From Pseudomonas sp. ATCC PTA-122608 (GTDB lineage: Bacteria > Pseudomonadota > Gammaproteobacteria > Pseudomonadales > Pseudomonadaceae): a stretch of 64,000 bases of DNA. Position numbers and translations under genes: made by a program. Where the stretch lies: contig NZ_LPNO01000024.1 in assembly GCF_001952855.1 (NCBI RefSeq), positions 249,497 to 313,496 of the forward strand. The letters are read 5' to 3'. This document shows positions 41,982 to 52,100 of this stretch, piece after piece. How positions within the stretch are numbered: position 1 is the first letter of the stretch; every line of letters starts with the position of its first letter. Under the pieces are notes generated by a model, which was not told the origin of the DNA, made no database searches, and saw only the letters and a program-made list of their open reading frames with translations.

Positions 41982-43601
41982 TCAAGAAGTAAGCGCGGCC
42001 CGTTCGGCCAGCAAGTGGTCGAGCCAGTCGGGGTCCATTTCCGGCTCCGATGAAAACAGCAGGCCGGTGTAGTCCTGATACGGCGGGGTGAAGATCGCGC
42101 TGCGGCTGCCTTGGTCCACCACCCTGCCCCGCTGCATCACCACCACTTCGTCGGCGATGGCGCGCACCGTGGCAACGTCGTGGGTGATGAACAGGTAGGC
42201 CACGCCCAACTGCTGCTGGATGCGGTTGAGCAGCTGCAGCACGCCCTCGGCCACCAACTGGTCCAGGGCCGAGGTCACTTCGTCGCAGATGATCAGTTGT
42301 GGGTCAGCCGCCAGGGCGCGGGCGATGCAGATTCGCTGCTTCTGGCCACCGGACAGTTCACGGGGCTGACGCTCCATGAATATGGCCGGATCCAGCTCGA
42401 TCATCTCCAGCAACTCGGCGACCCGGGCACGCATGGCCTTGCCCTTGAGGCCGAGGTAGAAGGTCAGCGGCCGGCCGATGATGTCGACGATGCGTTGGCG
42501 TGGGTTCAGCGCAGTATCGGGAATCTGGTAGATCATCTGGATCCGCCGCAACTGCTCCTTGCTGCGTCGACGAAAGTCCGCCGGCAACGCTTCGCCGTCA
42601 TACAGCACCTGCCCCGCCGTACTCGGCAGGAGCCCGGTAATCAGGCGCGCCGTGGAGCTTTTGCCGCTGCCGGACTCGCCGATCACCGCCAGCGTCTGGC
42701 CGCGATACAGGCTCATCGACACGTCGTGCAGCACCGGTTGATGCCCGTAGCTGGCGCACACCTGGCGTACTTCCAGCAACGGCACCTGCTGCTGCGGACA
42801 GGCCTTGGGTTCGGTGCGAAAGCTGCGTACCGCCCACAGGGATTTGGTGTAGTCCTGCTGCGGTGCGCTGAGCATGGTCCGGGTCTCGGCCTCCTCCACC
42901 CGCTTGCCGTGGCGCAGCACCATGATGCGGTCGGCCATCTGTGCGACCACCGCTAGGTCATGGCTGATATACAGCGCGGCACTGCCGAAGGTTTTGACCG
43001 CATTGCGAATCGCCGCCAGCACTTCGATCTGGGTGGTGACGTCGAGGGCGGTGGTAGGTTCGTCGAAGATGATCAGGTCGGGATGGCTGGCCATCGCCAT
43101 GGCAGTCATCACCCGTTGCAATTGCCCACCGGAGACCTGATGAGGGTAACGCTGGCCAATGGTTTCCGGATTGGGCAGGCGCAGCACGCGATACAACTCC
43201 ACCGCCTCGCGTTCAGCCTGGGCGCGGCTGATGCCGCCGTTGATCACCGCGGTTTCCACGTGCTGGTCAATCAGCCGATGAGCCGGGTTGAACGACGCGG
43301 CAGCGCTTTGCGCGACGTAGGCAATGCGCAATCCTCGCAGCTTGCGCAGCGCTTCAGGCTTGGCCTGCAACAGCTGAATGCCGTCAAAGCACACCGAGCC
43401 ACCGGTGATGCGGCAACCGTCGCGGGCAAATCCCATCGCCGCCAGGCCCAACGTTGATTTACCCGCGCCGGACTCCCCAATCAACCCCAGCACCTCGCCC
43501 CGTTGCAACGTCAGGTCGATGCCCTTGATCAACGGATGCCAGGCATCTTCGTAATGCCCTTCAATCTGCAGGTTGCGGATTTCCAGCAATGGCTTGTCCA
43601 T
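41982..43601 (-). CDS. Dipeptide/oligopeptide-type ABC transporter ATPase, fused DppD-DppF type
   Basis: A 539-residue protein with two ATPase domains. The N-terminal domain has Walker A GESGAGKS and signature VSGGQLQR; the C-terminal domain has GESGSGKS and LSGGQKQR. This is the fused equivalent of DppD and DppF, found often in Pseudomonas. ATG at 43601 follows AAGGAG, which overlaps the end of the permease gene. It powers the importer formed with the two permeases and the binding protein encoded upstream. Confidence 0.93.
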   Translation of the reverse strand: MDKPLLEIRNLQIEGHYEDAWHPLIKGIDLTLQRGEVLGLIGESGAGKSTLGLAAMGFARDGCRITGGSVCFDGIQLLQAKPEALRKLRGLRIAYVAQSAAASFNPAHRLIDQHVETAVINGGISRAQAEREAVELYRVLRLPNPETIGQRYPHQVSGGQLQRVMTAMAMASHPDLIIFDEPTTALDVTTQIEVLAAIRNAVKTFGSAALYISHDLAVVAQMADRIMVLRHGKRVEEAETRTMLSAPQQDYTKSLWAVRSFRTEPKACPQQQVPLLEVRQVCASYGHQPVLHDVSMSLYRGQTLAVIGESGSGKSSTARLITGLLPSTAGQVLYDGEALPADFRRRSKEQLRRIQMIYQIPDTALNPRQRIVDIIGRPLTFYLGLKGKAMRARVAELLEMIELDPAIFMERQPRELSGGQKQRICIARALAADPQLIICDEVTSALDQLVAEGVLQLLNRIQQQLGVAYLFITHDVATVRAIADEVVVMQRGRVVDQGSRSAIFTPPYQDYTGLLFSSEPEMDPDWLDHLLAERAALTS

Positions 43602-43603
43602 CC

Positions 43604-44431
43604 TCAACACTCCTTCAGGCCGCTGGATTTATGCAGCATCCAGTCGACGACAAAATTCACGCTGACGGTGATCAACGCCACCGCCAGGGCCGGCAGCAAC
43701 GGGCTGATGTCGCCAAAGGTAATCAGCACCGCATTGTCGCGGACCATGCTGCCCCAATCGGCGGTGGGCGGTTGAATGCCCAGGCCAAGGAACGACAGCG
43801 CGCTGATAAACAAAAACACGAAGCAAAAGCGCAGGCCGAATTCGGCAATCAACGGAGCAGCAGCGTTGGGTAGCACTTCTCGGGTGACCAGCCACCAGAG
43901 CCCTTCCCCGCGCAGCCGCGCGGCTTCGACAAAATCCTGCACCACCACGGTCATCGCCACGGCCCGGGACAGGCGAAACACCCGGGTCGAGTCCAGCAGT
44001 GCAATCACCAATACCAGCGAGGTGGCATTGGTGCCGACAACGCTAAGAATCAGCAAGGCGAAGATCAACTGCGGGATCGCCATCAGGATGTCCACCAGTC
44101 GCGACAAAACCTGATCCACCCAGCCGCCCTTGATCGCCGCAATCAGGCCGCTCAAGCCACCCAGCAAAAACGCCAGTACCGTCGTCAGGAACGCAATGCC
44201 CAGGGTATTGCGCGCGCCATATACCAGGCGGCTGAACATATCCCGCCCGAGGTTATCGGTGCCCAGCAGGAACTGACCGCTCCAGGGCGCAAACCCGTCG
44301 CCCACCACCTGGGTTTCGCCATAGGGCGCGAGCACCGGTGCAAACAACGCCACCAGCACGTACAGCACGATAATCAGCAGGCCGAACTTCGCGCTCAATG
44401 GCGCCCTGGCCAGTTGTGTGAGAAGGCTCAT
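43604..44431 (-). CDS. ABC transporter permease, DppC type
   Basis: Inner-membrane permease of 275 residues with about six helices; the conserved EAA loop reads EAARLRGEGLWWLVTREVLPN. It starts three bases after the DppB-type gene, whose end (AAGGGGTAG) serves as ribosome-binding site. The presence of DppB, DppC, ATPase and binding protein makes a complete importer. Confidence 0.92.
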   Translation of the reverse strand: MSLLTQLARAPLSAKFGLLIIVLYVLVALFAPVLAPYGETQVVGDGFAPWSGQFLLGTDNLGRDMFSRLVYGARNTLGIAFLTTVLAFLLGGLSGLIAAIKGGWVDQVLSRLVDILMAIPQLIFALLILSVVGTNATSLVLVIALLDSTRVFRLSRAVAMTVVVQDFVEAARLRGEGLWWLVTREVLPNAAAPLIAEFGLRFCFVFLFISALSFLGLGIQPPTADWGSMVRDNAVLITFGDISPLLPALAVALITVSVNFVVDWMLHKSSGLKEC

Positions 44432-44434
44432 GGT

Positions 44435-45394
44435 CTACCCCTTGGGATGCATCAGGCGTGGGTTGCTGGCGATGGACAGCACATCGGCGCCGGTGTTGAG
44501 CAGGATGTAGGTGGCGGCAAAGATCAGGCTGCACGCCTGCACCACCGGGATATCGCGCTTGGACACCGAGTCCACCAGCAACTGGCCCAAACCCGGGTAG
44601 ACAAACACCACTTCGACCACCACCACGCCCACCACCAGGTAAGCGAGGTTGAGCGCGATCACATTGACGATCGGCGCCAAGGCATTGGGCAAGGCGTGGC
44701 GCCAGATAATCCGCGACTGGCTGATGCCCTTGAGCCGGGCCATTTCGATGTACGGACTGGCCAGCAGGTTGATTAGCGAGGCGCGGGTCATGCGCATCAT
44801 CTGCGCGATCACCACCAGGCTCAGGGTGACCACCGGCAGCACCGAGCGTTCGAGGATGGTGCCGAATGACGCGTCCGGCGCCAGGTTGGACAGGCTGGGA
44901 AACCAGCCGAGCTTGACCGAAAACACCAGGATCAGCAGGTAGGCGACGAAAAACTCGGGGAACGACACCGCGCTCAGGGCCGAGGTGTTGAGCAGGCGGT
45001 CGAACCAGCTGTTGCGGTACAGCGCGGCGAGCATGCCCAGCACCAGCGCCAGGGGCACCGAAACCAGCGCGGCGAGTGCCGCCAGGCGCAAGGTGTTGCC
45101 CAGGCGTGCGCCGATCAGTTCGGCGATGGGCCGCTGGTTGGCCAGGGACGCACCGAGGTCGCCGTGCAGCAGGCGCAGCAGCCATTGCACGAACCGGCTC
45201 AGGGGCGGCAGGTCGAGGCCCAGTTGGGCGCGAAACGCGGCGATGGTTTCCGGCGTGGCGGACTGGCCAAGCATGGCCTGGGCGATATCGCCGGGAAGCA
45301 TGCCGACGGCCAGGAAGATGATCACCGAGACGGCGAACAAAGACAGCAGGCCGAGAGCCAGGCGTTGGAGCACCAGTTTGAATAGGCTATTCAT
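44435..45394 (-). CDS. ABC transporter permease, DppB type
   Basis: Inner-membrane permease of 319 residues with six predicted helices. It has the typical N-terminal LFAVSVIIFLAVGMLPGD and the EAA loop YIEMARLKGISQSRIIWRHALPN. A REPIN lies between it and the upstream binding-protein gene, which could set unequal expression of the two parts of the operon. The ribosome-binding site is weak (GAGAACC). Confidence 0.92.
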   Translation of the reverse strand: MNSLFKLVLQRLALGLLSLFAVSVIIFLAVGMLPGDIAQAMLGQSATPETIAAFRAQLGLDLPPLSRFVQWLLRLLHGDLGASLANQRPIAELIGARLGNTLRLAALAALVSVPLALVLGMLAALYRNSWFDRLLNTSALSAVSFPEFFVAYLLILVFSVKLGWFPSLSNLAPDASFGTILERSVLPVVTLSLVVIAQMMRMTRASLINLLASPYIEMARLKGISQSRIIWRHALPNALAPIVNVIALNLAYLVVGVVVVEVVFVYPGLGQLLVDSVSKRDIPVVQACSLIFAATYILLNTGADVLSIASNPRLMHPKG

Positions 45395-45442
45395 GTTCGG
45401 TTCTCATGAGTTGGCATGCGCTCGAAGGCGACACAGGACCAA

Positions 45443-45532
45443 TGTGGGAGCGGGCTTGCTCGCGAAAGCGGTGGATCAGCCTGCATCTGTGTTGACTGAC
45501 ACACCGTATTCGCGAGCAAGCCCGCTCCCACA
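45443..45532. repeat. REPIN inside the operon
   Basis: Inverted REP pair of 90 bases, core GAGCGGGCTTGCTCGCGA, placed between the binding-protein gene and the first permease gene. In operons such palindromes can protect upstream mRNA or reduce downstream expression. The centre is about 80 percent like that of the REPIN at 41164. Confidence 0.9.
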
Positions 45533-45558
45533 GTTGATTTGTGGCGTTTCTGAAATCT

Positions 45559-47145
45559 TCACGCCTGCCACCACCGCTCGATCAGCCGCAACCCATCCAG
45601 TTCCCCATACGGCGCCGTCAGCGGTCCATGGCTGACACGGTTCGAGCGTGCTGCCACAGAGCTGGCAAACAACGGCACAATCGCCCCGCCATCGTCCCGG
45701 CACAGGCTCTGCATTTCGTTGTACATCTCCTGGCGCAGCGGCGCGTTCATCTCGCCCCGCGCCGCGTTGAGCAACTGGTTGAAGCGCGGGTTATCCCAAT
45801 GGGTTTCGTTCCACGCCGCGCCCTTGGCGTAGCCGATGCTGAACATGCGGTCGGCGGTCAGGCTGCTGTACCAGAACGAGGTGGTGAATGGCTGTTTCAT
45901 CCAGATGTTGGAGAAGTACCCATCCGCCGGCTCGCGCACCACGTCGATATCAATCCCGGCCTGGCGCGCCTGTTCCTTGAACAGCACCGAGGCGTCCACT
46001 GCGCCGGTGTAGGCGGCATCGGAAGCTTGCAGGCGCACCTTGAGCGACTCGACACCGGCCTTGCGCAGGTAGAAGCGCGACTTGTCCGGATCGTAGGTAC
46101 GCTGCTCCAGCGCCGCGTTGATAAAGCGGCTACCAGGCTGGATCGGATGGTCGTTGCCCACCAGGCCATAGCCATGCAGCACCGAGGCCAGCAGGGTTTC
46201 GCGGTTGATCGCATGCTTCATCGCCATGCGAATGTCGTTGTTCTTGAACTCGTTGCTGTCGCACAGCATCGGGAAGGTGTAGTGCTGGGCGCCCTTGGTT
46301 TCTTCGATGACCAGCGTGGGATTGCGCTTGAGCAGGGCCACGGTTTTCAGGTCGACCTTGTTGATCACGTCCACCTGCCCGGTGACCAGCGCATTGACCC
46401 GCGCTGCGCCGTCGGCAATCGCCAACAGCTCGGCGCTGGCGAAGTGCGCCCGGCCTGGCTTCCAGTAATCCGGGTTGCGCTCCAGGTCCATGCGAACGCC
46501 GGGCTCGAAACTTTTCAGGCGATAACCGCTGGTGCCGATCCCGGCCTGCCAGTCGGCGGCGCCGTCCTTGGCGGGCATGATCACCAAGTGGTAATCGGCG
46601 ACCACATAGGCGAAATCGGCATTGCCCGAGTGCAGTTCGAACACTACCGCGTCATGGCCCTTGGCGCTGACGCTGGCCACATCACCGAGCACCGTCTTGG
46701 CCGCCGAGGTGGATTTAGCGTCCAGGTGGTGGTTGATCGAGGCCACCACGTCTTCAGCGGTAAGGCCTTTGCCGTTATGGAAGGTCACGCCTTGACGCAG
46801 TTTGAAAGTCCAGATGCGCGCGTCGGGCGTCGACTCAAAACTTTCGGCCAGTTCGGGGATGGCGGAACCGTCCACCGCGATTTCGGTGAGGGTGTTGTAC
46901 ACCGCCGAAAAGCCGACGAAGGTGAAGGTGTCGACCCAGGAGCCAGGGTCGCGGGAGTCGGTGGTGCTGCCGCCGGCCAGCCCCATGCGCAGCACGCCGC
47001 CCGGCTTGGGCGTGGCCTCTTCGGCAAAGGCCTGCAGCGGCAGGCCCATGGAAAACGCGGCGGCCACGGCACCGGCTACAGCGCTGTGTTTGAGGAAATC
47101 CCGTCGGTGCATCGCTTGAGTCATTTTGTTGTTGTTTTCGCTCAT
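45559..47145 (-). CDS. Peptide/opine-type ABC substrate-binding protein with Tat signal
   Basis: Periplasmic binding protein of the SBP_bac_5 (DppA/OppA) family, 528 residues. The N-terminus carries a twin-arginine motif, HRRDFLKHSAVAGA, followed by a hydrophobic segment ending in PLQAFA, so it is probably exported folded. FTFKLRQGVTFHNGKGLTAEDVV is the family signature. ATG follows GAGGAG. It lies between the ThDP enzyme and the permeases. The family binds peptides but also opines, sugars and guanidino compounds; the ligand is unknown. Confidence 0.9.
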   Translation of the reverse strand: MSENNNKMTQAMHRRDFLKHSAVAGAVAAAFSMGLPLQAFAEEATPKPGGVLRMGLAGGSTTDSRDPGSWVDTFTFVGFSAVYNTLTEIAVDGSAIPELAESFESTPDARIWTFKLRQGVTFHNGKGLTAEDVVASINHHLDAKSTSAAKTVLGDVASVSAKGHDAVVFELHSGNADFAYVVADYHLVIMPAKDGAADWQAGIGTSGYRLKSFEPGVRMDLERNPDYWKPGRAHFASAELLAIADGAARVNALVTGQVDVINKVDLKTVALLKRNPTLVIEETKGAQHYTFPMLCDSNEFKNNDIRMAMKHAINRETLLASVLHGYGLVGNDHPIQPGSRFINAALEQRTYDPDKSRFYLRKAGVESLKVRLQASDAAYTGAVDASVLFKEQARQAGIDIDVVREPADGYFSNIWMKQPFTTSFWYSSLTADRMFSIGYAKGAAWNETHWDNPRFNQLLNAARGEMNAPLRQEMYNEMQSLCRDDGGAIVPLFASSVAARSNRVSHGPLTAPYGELDGLRLIERWWQA

Positions 47146-47157
47146 GGTGTTGCTCCT

Positions 47158-48768
47158 CTAAAGGTTCACACAGGCATGCTTCAACTCGATCAAGGTCACG
47201 CCGTTGCGCTTGAAACCGTTACGCAAATCCGTCTGCAGCTCATCCAGGTTCTGTGGCTCGCTGACCGTGCAGCCGAACGCCCGCGCCAGCGCGGCGAAGT
47301 CCGGGTTGCGCGGCAGTACGCCGATGGGTTCGATGTCCAGGTTCAGCATGTCGTCGCGAATTTGCCCGAGGGCGTCGTTGTTCCACAGCAATACCACCAG
47401 CGGGCTGTCCAGTTCTTCCACCGCTGTGGCCAGTTCCTGGGCGGTGTAGAGAAAGCCGCCGTCGCCCACCAGCACCAGGCCAGGCCGTTCAGGCGCGCCG
47501 AACTTGGCGCCGATACCGGCCGGCAGGCCATAGCCCAAAGTGCCGTAGCCGGTGGGATGCAGCCAACTGCGGGTGGCGTTGCTGGGGAAGGCGTAGTTAC
47601 CGGTGTAGGCCAGTTGGGTCATGTCACTGCTGATGAAAGCATTGGCGGGCAGCTCGGCGGCGACGCGGTCGAGAATCGCCTGGTGAATCCGTTGCAACGG
47701 GCCATGGCCGCTGCTGACTGCCTGGCGTAACGTCGCGACCGCAACAGTGGCGGCGTCCGCGTTGCGCGGCGTGGCTGGCAAGCGCCCCAGCAAAGCCAGC
47801 GTCGTTTGCCGGGCGTCACCGTGCAACGCGACGGCGCAAGGATAGAAATCGTTGAACTTGCGCGGGTCGATATCCACTCGCAGCAGCTCGCCGTTAATCG
47901 GCAGGCGCTCACGCCAAAAATCGGTGTCGGCCATTTCGGTGCCGATGGCCAACACCACGTCCGCCTCAGCGATCAGCTGCCAGCCGGGTTCGACGCACAA
48001 GGTCGAACCGGCATTCAGCGGATGCGCCACTGGCAACAAGCCCTTGCCGGCAACACTGCTGAAAAACGGCGCCGCCAGTTGTGTGCTCAAGCGCTGCAAG
48101 GCCTCGGCCGCCAACAGTGCGCCGCCACCGGCAATGATCATCGGCCGCTTGGCCGCAACCAGTTTCGCCACGGCCTGATCGAGGCTTTCAGCCGATGGCA
48201 GACCTCGCCCGGGACGGCGCACCACGTCATTGCTCCAGTCGCGCTTGATCGGCGCCGACAGCACATCCAGCGGCACCGAAATATGCACCGGCCGTGGCCG
48301 CTCACTGTCGAATACCGCGTAGGCCCGCGCGATCAACTCCGGCAAATCCTCGGCACTCAAGGCCACCGTCGAAAACGCGGTGATGGGCGCGGTCATCGCG
48401 CGCTGGTCCTGGGTTTCATGCAGGCAGCCCCAGCCCTTACCGAGGCTGGCGGTGTGGTTGACGCTGGAAATCACCAGCAGCGGAATCGAGTCGGCATACG
48501 CCTGTCCGATCGCCGTGGCGGCGTTGGTCACCCCCGGCCCGGTGATGATGAAACACACGCCTGGCTTGCCGCTGACCCGCGCATAACCGTCGGCCATAAA
48601 ACCGGCGCCCTGCTCATGGCGCGTCAGAACGTGACGAATGCCGCTGCCGGGCAAACCGCGGTACAGCTCCAACGTGTGCACGCCGGGAATCCCGAACACC
48701 GTGTCGACGCCATAGTTGGCCAGCAATCGCACCAGGGCCTGGCCGCCCGTCAAGGTTTTGCTTTGCAT
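47158..48768 (-). CDS. Thiamine-diphosphate enzyme, AruI-like (5-guanidino-2-oxopentanoate decarboxylase)
   Basis: ThDP-dependent enzyme of 536 residues with the acetolactate-synthase layout: pyrimidine-binding domain with FGIPGVHTLELYRG and RHEQGAGFMADGYAR, a central domain with RVDIDPRKFNDF, and the ThDP-Mg domain GDGGFLYTAQELATAVEELD...LLWNN. From memory it is closest to AruI, which decarboxylates 2-ketoarginine in the arginine transaminase pathway. ATG 48768 follows AAGGAG, just after the CoA-ligase stop. No aminotransferase lies next to it, so its substrate in this operon may differ; 2-hydroxyacyl-CoA lyase is an alternative. Confidence 0.8.
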   Translation of the reverse strand: MQSKTLTGGQALVRLLANYGVDTVFGIPGVHTLELYRGLPGSGIRHVLTRHEQGAGFMADGYARVSGKPGVCFIITGPGVTNAATAIGQAYADSIPLLVISSVNHTASLGKGWGCLHETQDQRAMTAPITAFSTVALSAEDLPELIARAYAVFDSERPRPVHISVPLDVLSAPIKRDWSNDVVRRPGRGLPSAESLDQAVAKLVAAKRPMIIAGGGALLAAEALQRLSTQLAAPFFSSVAGKGLLPVAHPLNAGSTLCVEPGWQLIAEADVVLAIGTEMADTDFWRERLPINGELLRVDIDPRKFNDFYPCAVALHGDARQTTLALLGRLPATPRNADAATVAVATLRQAVSSGHGPLQRIHQAILDRVAAELPANAFISSDMTQLAYTGNYAFPSNATRSWLHPTGYGTLGYGLPAGIGAKFGAPERPGLVLVGDGGFLYTAQELATAVEELDSPLVVLLWNNDALGQIRDDMLNLDIEPIGVLPRNPDFAALARAFGCTVSEPQNLDELQTDLRNGFKRNGVTLIELKHACVNL

Positions 48769-48779
48769 CGTCATCTCCT

Positions 48780-50879
48780 TCACGCCTGGGCGAGACGGAT
48801 CAATGCATCGACCGCCGTGGCGCCCCGGGCATTGACCAGCAATGGGTTTACATCGAGTTCCAGCAACTGCCCGGCGTTGGCGCAGGCGTAGTCGGCCACC
48901 GCACGAATCGCTGCCACCAGCGCCTCCATGTCAGCCACTTCCCGCCCGCGAAAGCCTTGCAGCAATGCCGCGCTGCGCAGGCTGAGCAAGGCATTGCGGA
49001 TCGCATCGTCGGTGGTCGGCAGCAACAGGCTGCGACTGTCCTTGAGCAACTCCACGAGGATTCCACCGGCGCCAATCACCAGCGCCAGGCCGAAATCGTT
49101 TTCGCGCTTGATGCCCACAATCAGCTCGGCCAACGGCGGCGTGGCCATGGATTCCAATAGCAGGTGATCGAACGGTACATCCGGCGCATAGGCAGCCATC
49201 TGCTCACGCATATGGGCCAGGGCCGCAGTCAAGGCGAAGCCGTCCCGCAGGTTGAGCGCCACGGCGCCGGCTTCGGTTTTATGCGGGAGGTCGGCACTCA
49301 CGGCCTTGAGTACCAGTGGGTAGCCCAGCACTTTGGCATCGGCGATGGCCCGCGCTGGCGTACTCAAGACGCCGGCCGGCGTGGTCAGGCCGAAAGCACG
49401 CAAAGCCTGCTTGGAATCCCACTCGTTAAGCGACTGTCCGAGTGCTTCCAGCGCTTGCGGGCACAACGGCACCAATACCGATTCACCACGGGCCAGCAGC
49501 GCCCGGCGATTGTTTTGGTAGTCGGCAATCCGGCCCCAGGCCGCCAGCGCGTCTTCCACGCCTTGCAACGCGGCAACACCTTGAGCATGCAGACGCTCGC
49601 GAGCGTGAGCCGGCAACAATTCGGGGAATGCCGAGGTCACAAACCCGGTCTTGCCATGGCGAGTCAGCGCACTGCAAAACAGCTCCAGCAGCAGGTCGCA
49701 TTCCTTGCGCTCACCGGTAAATTCCGCCGGGTAGTCGAGCACCAGCATCGCCGCATCCGCGTCGGTCCGCAGTGCCGTATCGAGCATGATATTGAGGGCT
49801 TCGCTGTTGCCCCAGATGGCCGTGGTGAAATCCAGCGGATTGACCAGGTTAGCGTAGCTCGGCAGTACCTGCGTCAGTTCCGAACGCTGGCCCTCATCGA
49901 GTTTGGGCAGGCTTAAATCGTTGCGCTCGGCGTAGTCGGCAATCAACCCGGCATCGCCACCGGAACAGGCCAGGGCAATCAGGCTGTTGCCCGCCGGCAA
50001 GTTACCGCAGGCCGCGGCTTTCAGGGTCTCGACAAAACTCACCGGGCCGCTGACCCGGATCACGCCCAGGCGCGCAAACAGGCTGTCGTACAACGCGTCT
50101 GAACCCGACAACGAACTGGTATGACTCAAGGCCAACTCGGCGCCGATCTGCGACACGCCGGTTTTCAGGGCGATGATCGGAATGCCTTTTTCCAGCGCCT
50201 TATGGGCCGCACGGGCGAACCCCGGCACATTCTTCAAGCCTTCCAGGTGCAAGCCGATGGCCGTGACGCGCGGCTCGTCGAGCAGCACATCCATCAGTTC
50301 AGCAACGCCCAATTGCGCCTGGTTGCCCACCGACGCCATATAGGCCACCGGCAGCGAACGGTCGCTCATGGACAGGTTGTAGGCGAAGTTGCCGCTCTGG
50401 GTCAGCACCGCAACGCCCTTCTCTACCGGCTTGCCGCCATGGGCCACCGGCCATAACGCCGAGCTGTGGAGGTAATCCAGCAGGCCATAGCAATTGGGGC
50501 CGAGCAGCGCCATCTCGCCGGCCGCCTTGAGCAGTTGTTGCTGCAAGGCCAGGCCCTCGGCGCCGGTTTCGGCAAACCCGGAGGCGTAGCAGATGGCGCC
50601 ACCGGTGCCGATGGCCGCCAGTTCGGCAACGCAGGTCAAAGTCAGCTCGCGGTTGGTGGCGATAAACACTGCGTCCGGGCCGCATGGCAGATCCGCTACG
50701 CGGCGTACGCAGGGAATACCGTCGAGGCTGTCATGCTGCGGGTTGACCAGCCACATCTGGCCGGCAAAACCACCCTCGGCACAGCGCTTGAGGGCGCGGG
50801 CCATGTTGCGCCCACCGACGAATGCCAGGTGACGGGGCGCCAGCAGGCGCTTGAGATTGTCGCGAATAGCCTGGGACAT
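48780..50879 (-). CDS. ADP-forming acyl-CoA synthetase (acetate--CoA ligase family)
   Basis: A 699-residue fused enzyme that joins an organic acid to CoA with ATP, giving ADP and phosphate. Residues 1-130 form the CoA-binding domain (LAFVGGRNMARAL). The central ligase-CoA domains carry LSHTSSLSGSDA, whose histidine matches the phospho-histidine site. The last 220 residues are an ATP-grasp domain (LGYPLVLKAVSADLPHKTEAGAV and GGILVELLKDSRSLLLP). It follows the acyl-CoA dehydrogenase gene by 18 bases. The acid is not known. Confidence 0.88.
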   Translation of the reverse strand: MSQAIRDNLKRLLAPRHLAFVGGRNMARALKRCAEGGFAGQMWLVNPQHDSLDGIPCVRRVADLPCGPDAVFIATNRELTLTCVAELAAIGTGGAICYASGFAETGAEGLALQQQLLKAAGEMALLGPNCYGLLDYLHSSALWPVAHGGKPVEKGVAVLTQSGNFAYNLSMSDRSLPVAYMASVGNQAQLGVAELMDVLLDEPRVTAIGLHLEGLKNVPGFARAAHKALEKGIPIIALKTGVSQIGAELALSHTSSLSGSDALYDSLFARLGVIRVSGPVSFVETLKAAACGNLPAGNSLIALACSGGDAGLIADYAERNDLSLPKLDEGQRSELTQVLPSYANLVNPLDFTTAIWGNSEALNIMLDTALRTDADAAMLVLDYPAEFTGERKECDLLLELFCSALTRHGKTGFVTSAFPELLPAHARERLHAQGVAALQGVEDALAAWGRIADYQNNRRALLARGESVLVPLCPQALEALGQSLNEWDSKQALRAFGLTTPAGVLSTPARAIADAKVLGYPLVLKAVSADLPHKTEAGAVALNLRDGFALTAALAHMREQMAAYAPDVPFDHLLLESMATPPLAELIVGIKRENDFGLALVIGAGGILVELLKDSRSLLLPTTDDAIRNALLSLRSAALLQGFRGREVADMEALVAAIRAVADYACANAGQLLELDVNPLLVNARGATAVDALIRLAQA

Positions 50880-50897
50880 AAGCGTTCTCCGACCCGA

Positions 50898-52058
50898 TCA
50901 GCGCAACAGCGGCCGCAACAGCTCGCGGGCAATAATATGGCGCTGGATTTCCGAAGTGCCTTCCCAGATCCGTTCGATCCGCGCGTTGCGCCAGATGCGC
51001 TCCACCGGCCCTTCGTCCATCAAGCCCATGCCGCCGTAAATCTGCACGGCCTCGTCAGCGACCTTGCCCAGCACCTCGCTCGCAAACAGCTTGGCCATGC
51101 CGGCCTCGCCGTCGGTCATGGTGCCCTGGTCCATTTTCCAGGCGGTGTTCAGGGTCAGCAGTTCGGCCGCGCGAATTTGCGTGGCCATGTCGGCGAGCTT
51201 GAACGAGATGCCTTGATAGGTGCCGATGGGCTGGCCGAACTGTTTGCGGTCTGCGGCCCATTGCAGCGACACATCCAGCGCTCGCTGGGCCTGGCCGACG
51301 CAGTTGGCGGCCACCATCACGCGGCCTGCGGTCAGCCAGGCGTTGGCGACCTCCCAGCCTTTGCCGACTTCGCCGAGGACTTTTGAGGCCGGCACGCGGC
51401 AGTCGTCGAAGAACATTTCATAGGTGTGGTAGCCGCGGTTGCTGACGCACTTGGGGCCCCGGCGAATGGTCATGCCCGGCGTGCCACGGTCCACCAGGAA
51501 CGAGGTCACGGCGTTGCGCTGGCGGCCGTTGTGTTCGTAGGTGTCGGTGACGGCAAACACGATGGCGAAATCCGCCTGGCCGGCATGGCTGATGAAATGC
51601 TTGCTGCCGTTGAGCACAAAGTCATCGCCGCTGCGCACGGCGCGGGTCTTGATCGCATTGGCGTCGGAACCGGCGCCCGGTTCGGTCAAGGCAAAACAGT
51701 CGATCTTCTTGCCCTGCACGCACGGCAACAGGTACTCGCCAATCTGCGCGCCAGTGCAGGCCATGAGAATTTTCGACGGCCGGGCGACAAACACATGCAG
51801 CGCCCAGGAGACTTTCGACAACTCGCGCTCGATCAACGCCTGGGACAGGTAATCCAGGCCGCCACCGCCGACCTCTTCCGGCATGTTGAAGGCATAGAAC
51901 CCGGCGGCAATCGCCTTGTCCCGGATCTGCGCGGCGAGCTCTGGCGAGACTTCATCGGCGCGGTCCACCGCCTCCTCGTGGGGCAACAATTCCTTGGCAA
52001 CAAAACTGCGTACCGCGTCCACCAACATGTCTTGTTCTTGGCTGGGCTGGAAATTCAT
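50898..52058 (-). CDS. Acyl-CoA dehydrogenase
   Basis: FAD-dependent alpha,beta-dehydrogenation of an acyl-CoA, 386 residues. Conserved blocks include FALTEPGAGSDANAIKTRA, NGSKHFISHAG, GYHTYEMFFDDCRVP, and the C-terminal YGGMGLMDEGPVERIWRNARI...WEGTSEIQR, with the catalytic glutamate in the WEGTSE block. It is the second gene of the operon, followed by the CoA ligase and preceded by the hydratase. Chain length or branching of the substrate is not decidable. Confidence 0.9.
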   Translation of the reverse strand: MNFQPSQEQDMLVDAVRSFVAKELLPHEEAVDRADEVSPELAAQIRDKAIAAGFYAFNMPEEVGGGGLDYLSQALIERELSKVSWALHVFVARPSKILMACTGAQIGEYLLPCVQGKKIDCFALTEPGAGSDANAIKTRAVRSGDDFVLNGSKHFISHAGQADFAIVFAVTDTYEHNGRQRNAVTSFLVDRGTPGMTIRRGPKCVSNRGYHTYEMFFDDCRVPASKVLGEVGKGWEVANAWLTAGRVMVAANCVGQAQRALDVSLQWAADRKQFGQPIGTYQGISFKLADMATQIRAAELLTLNTAWKMDQGTMTDGEAGMAKLFASEVLGKVADEAVQIYGGMGLMDEGPVERIWRNARIERIWEGTSEIQRHIIARELLRPLLR

Positions 52059-52100
52059 GGCGCTACCTGTCGATCGTTCGAGGGGTGTTTTGAGGAGGAA

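Noticed and set aside
45541..47730. Plus-strand open frame of 729 codons
   Set aside because: It runs antisense across the REPIN edge, the binding protein and the ThDP enzyme and has no motif or start signal.
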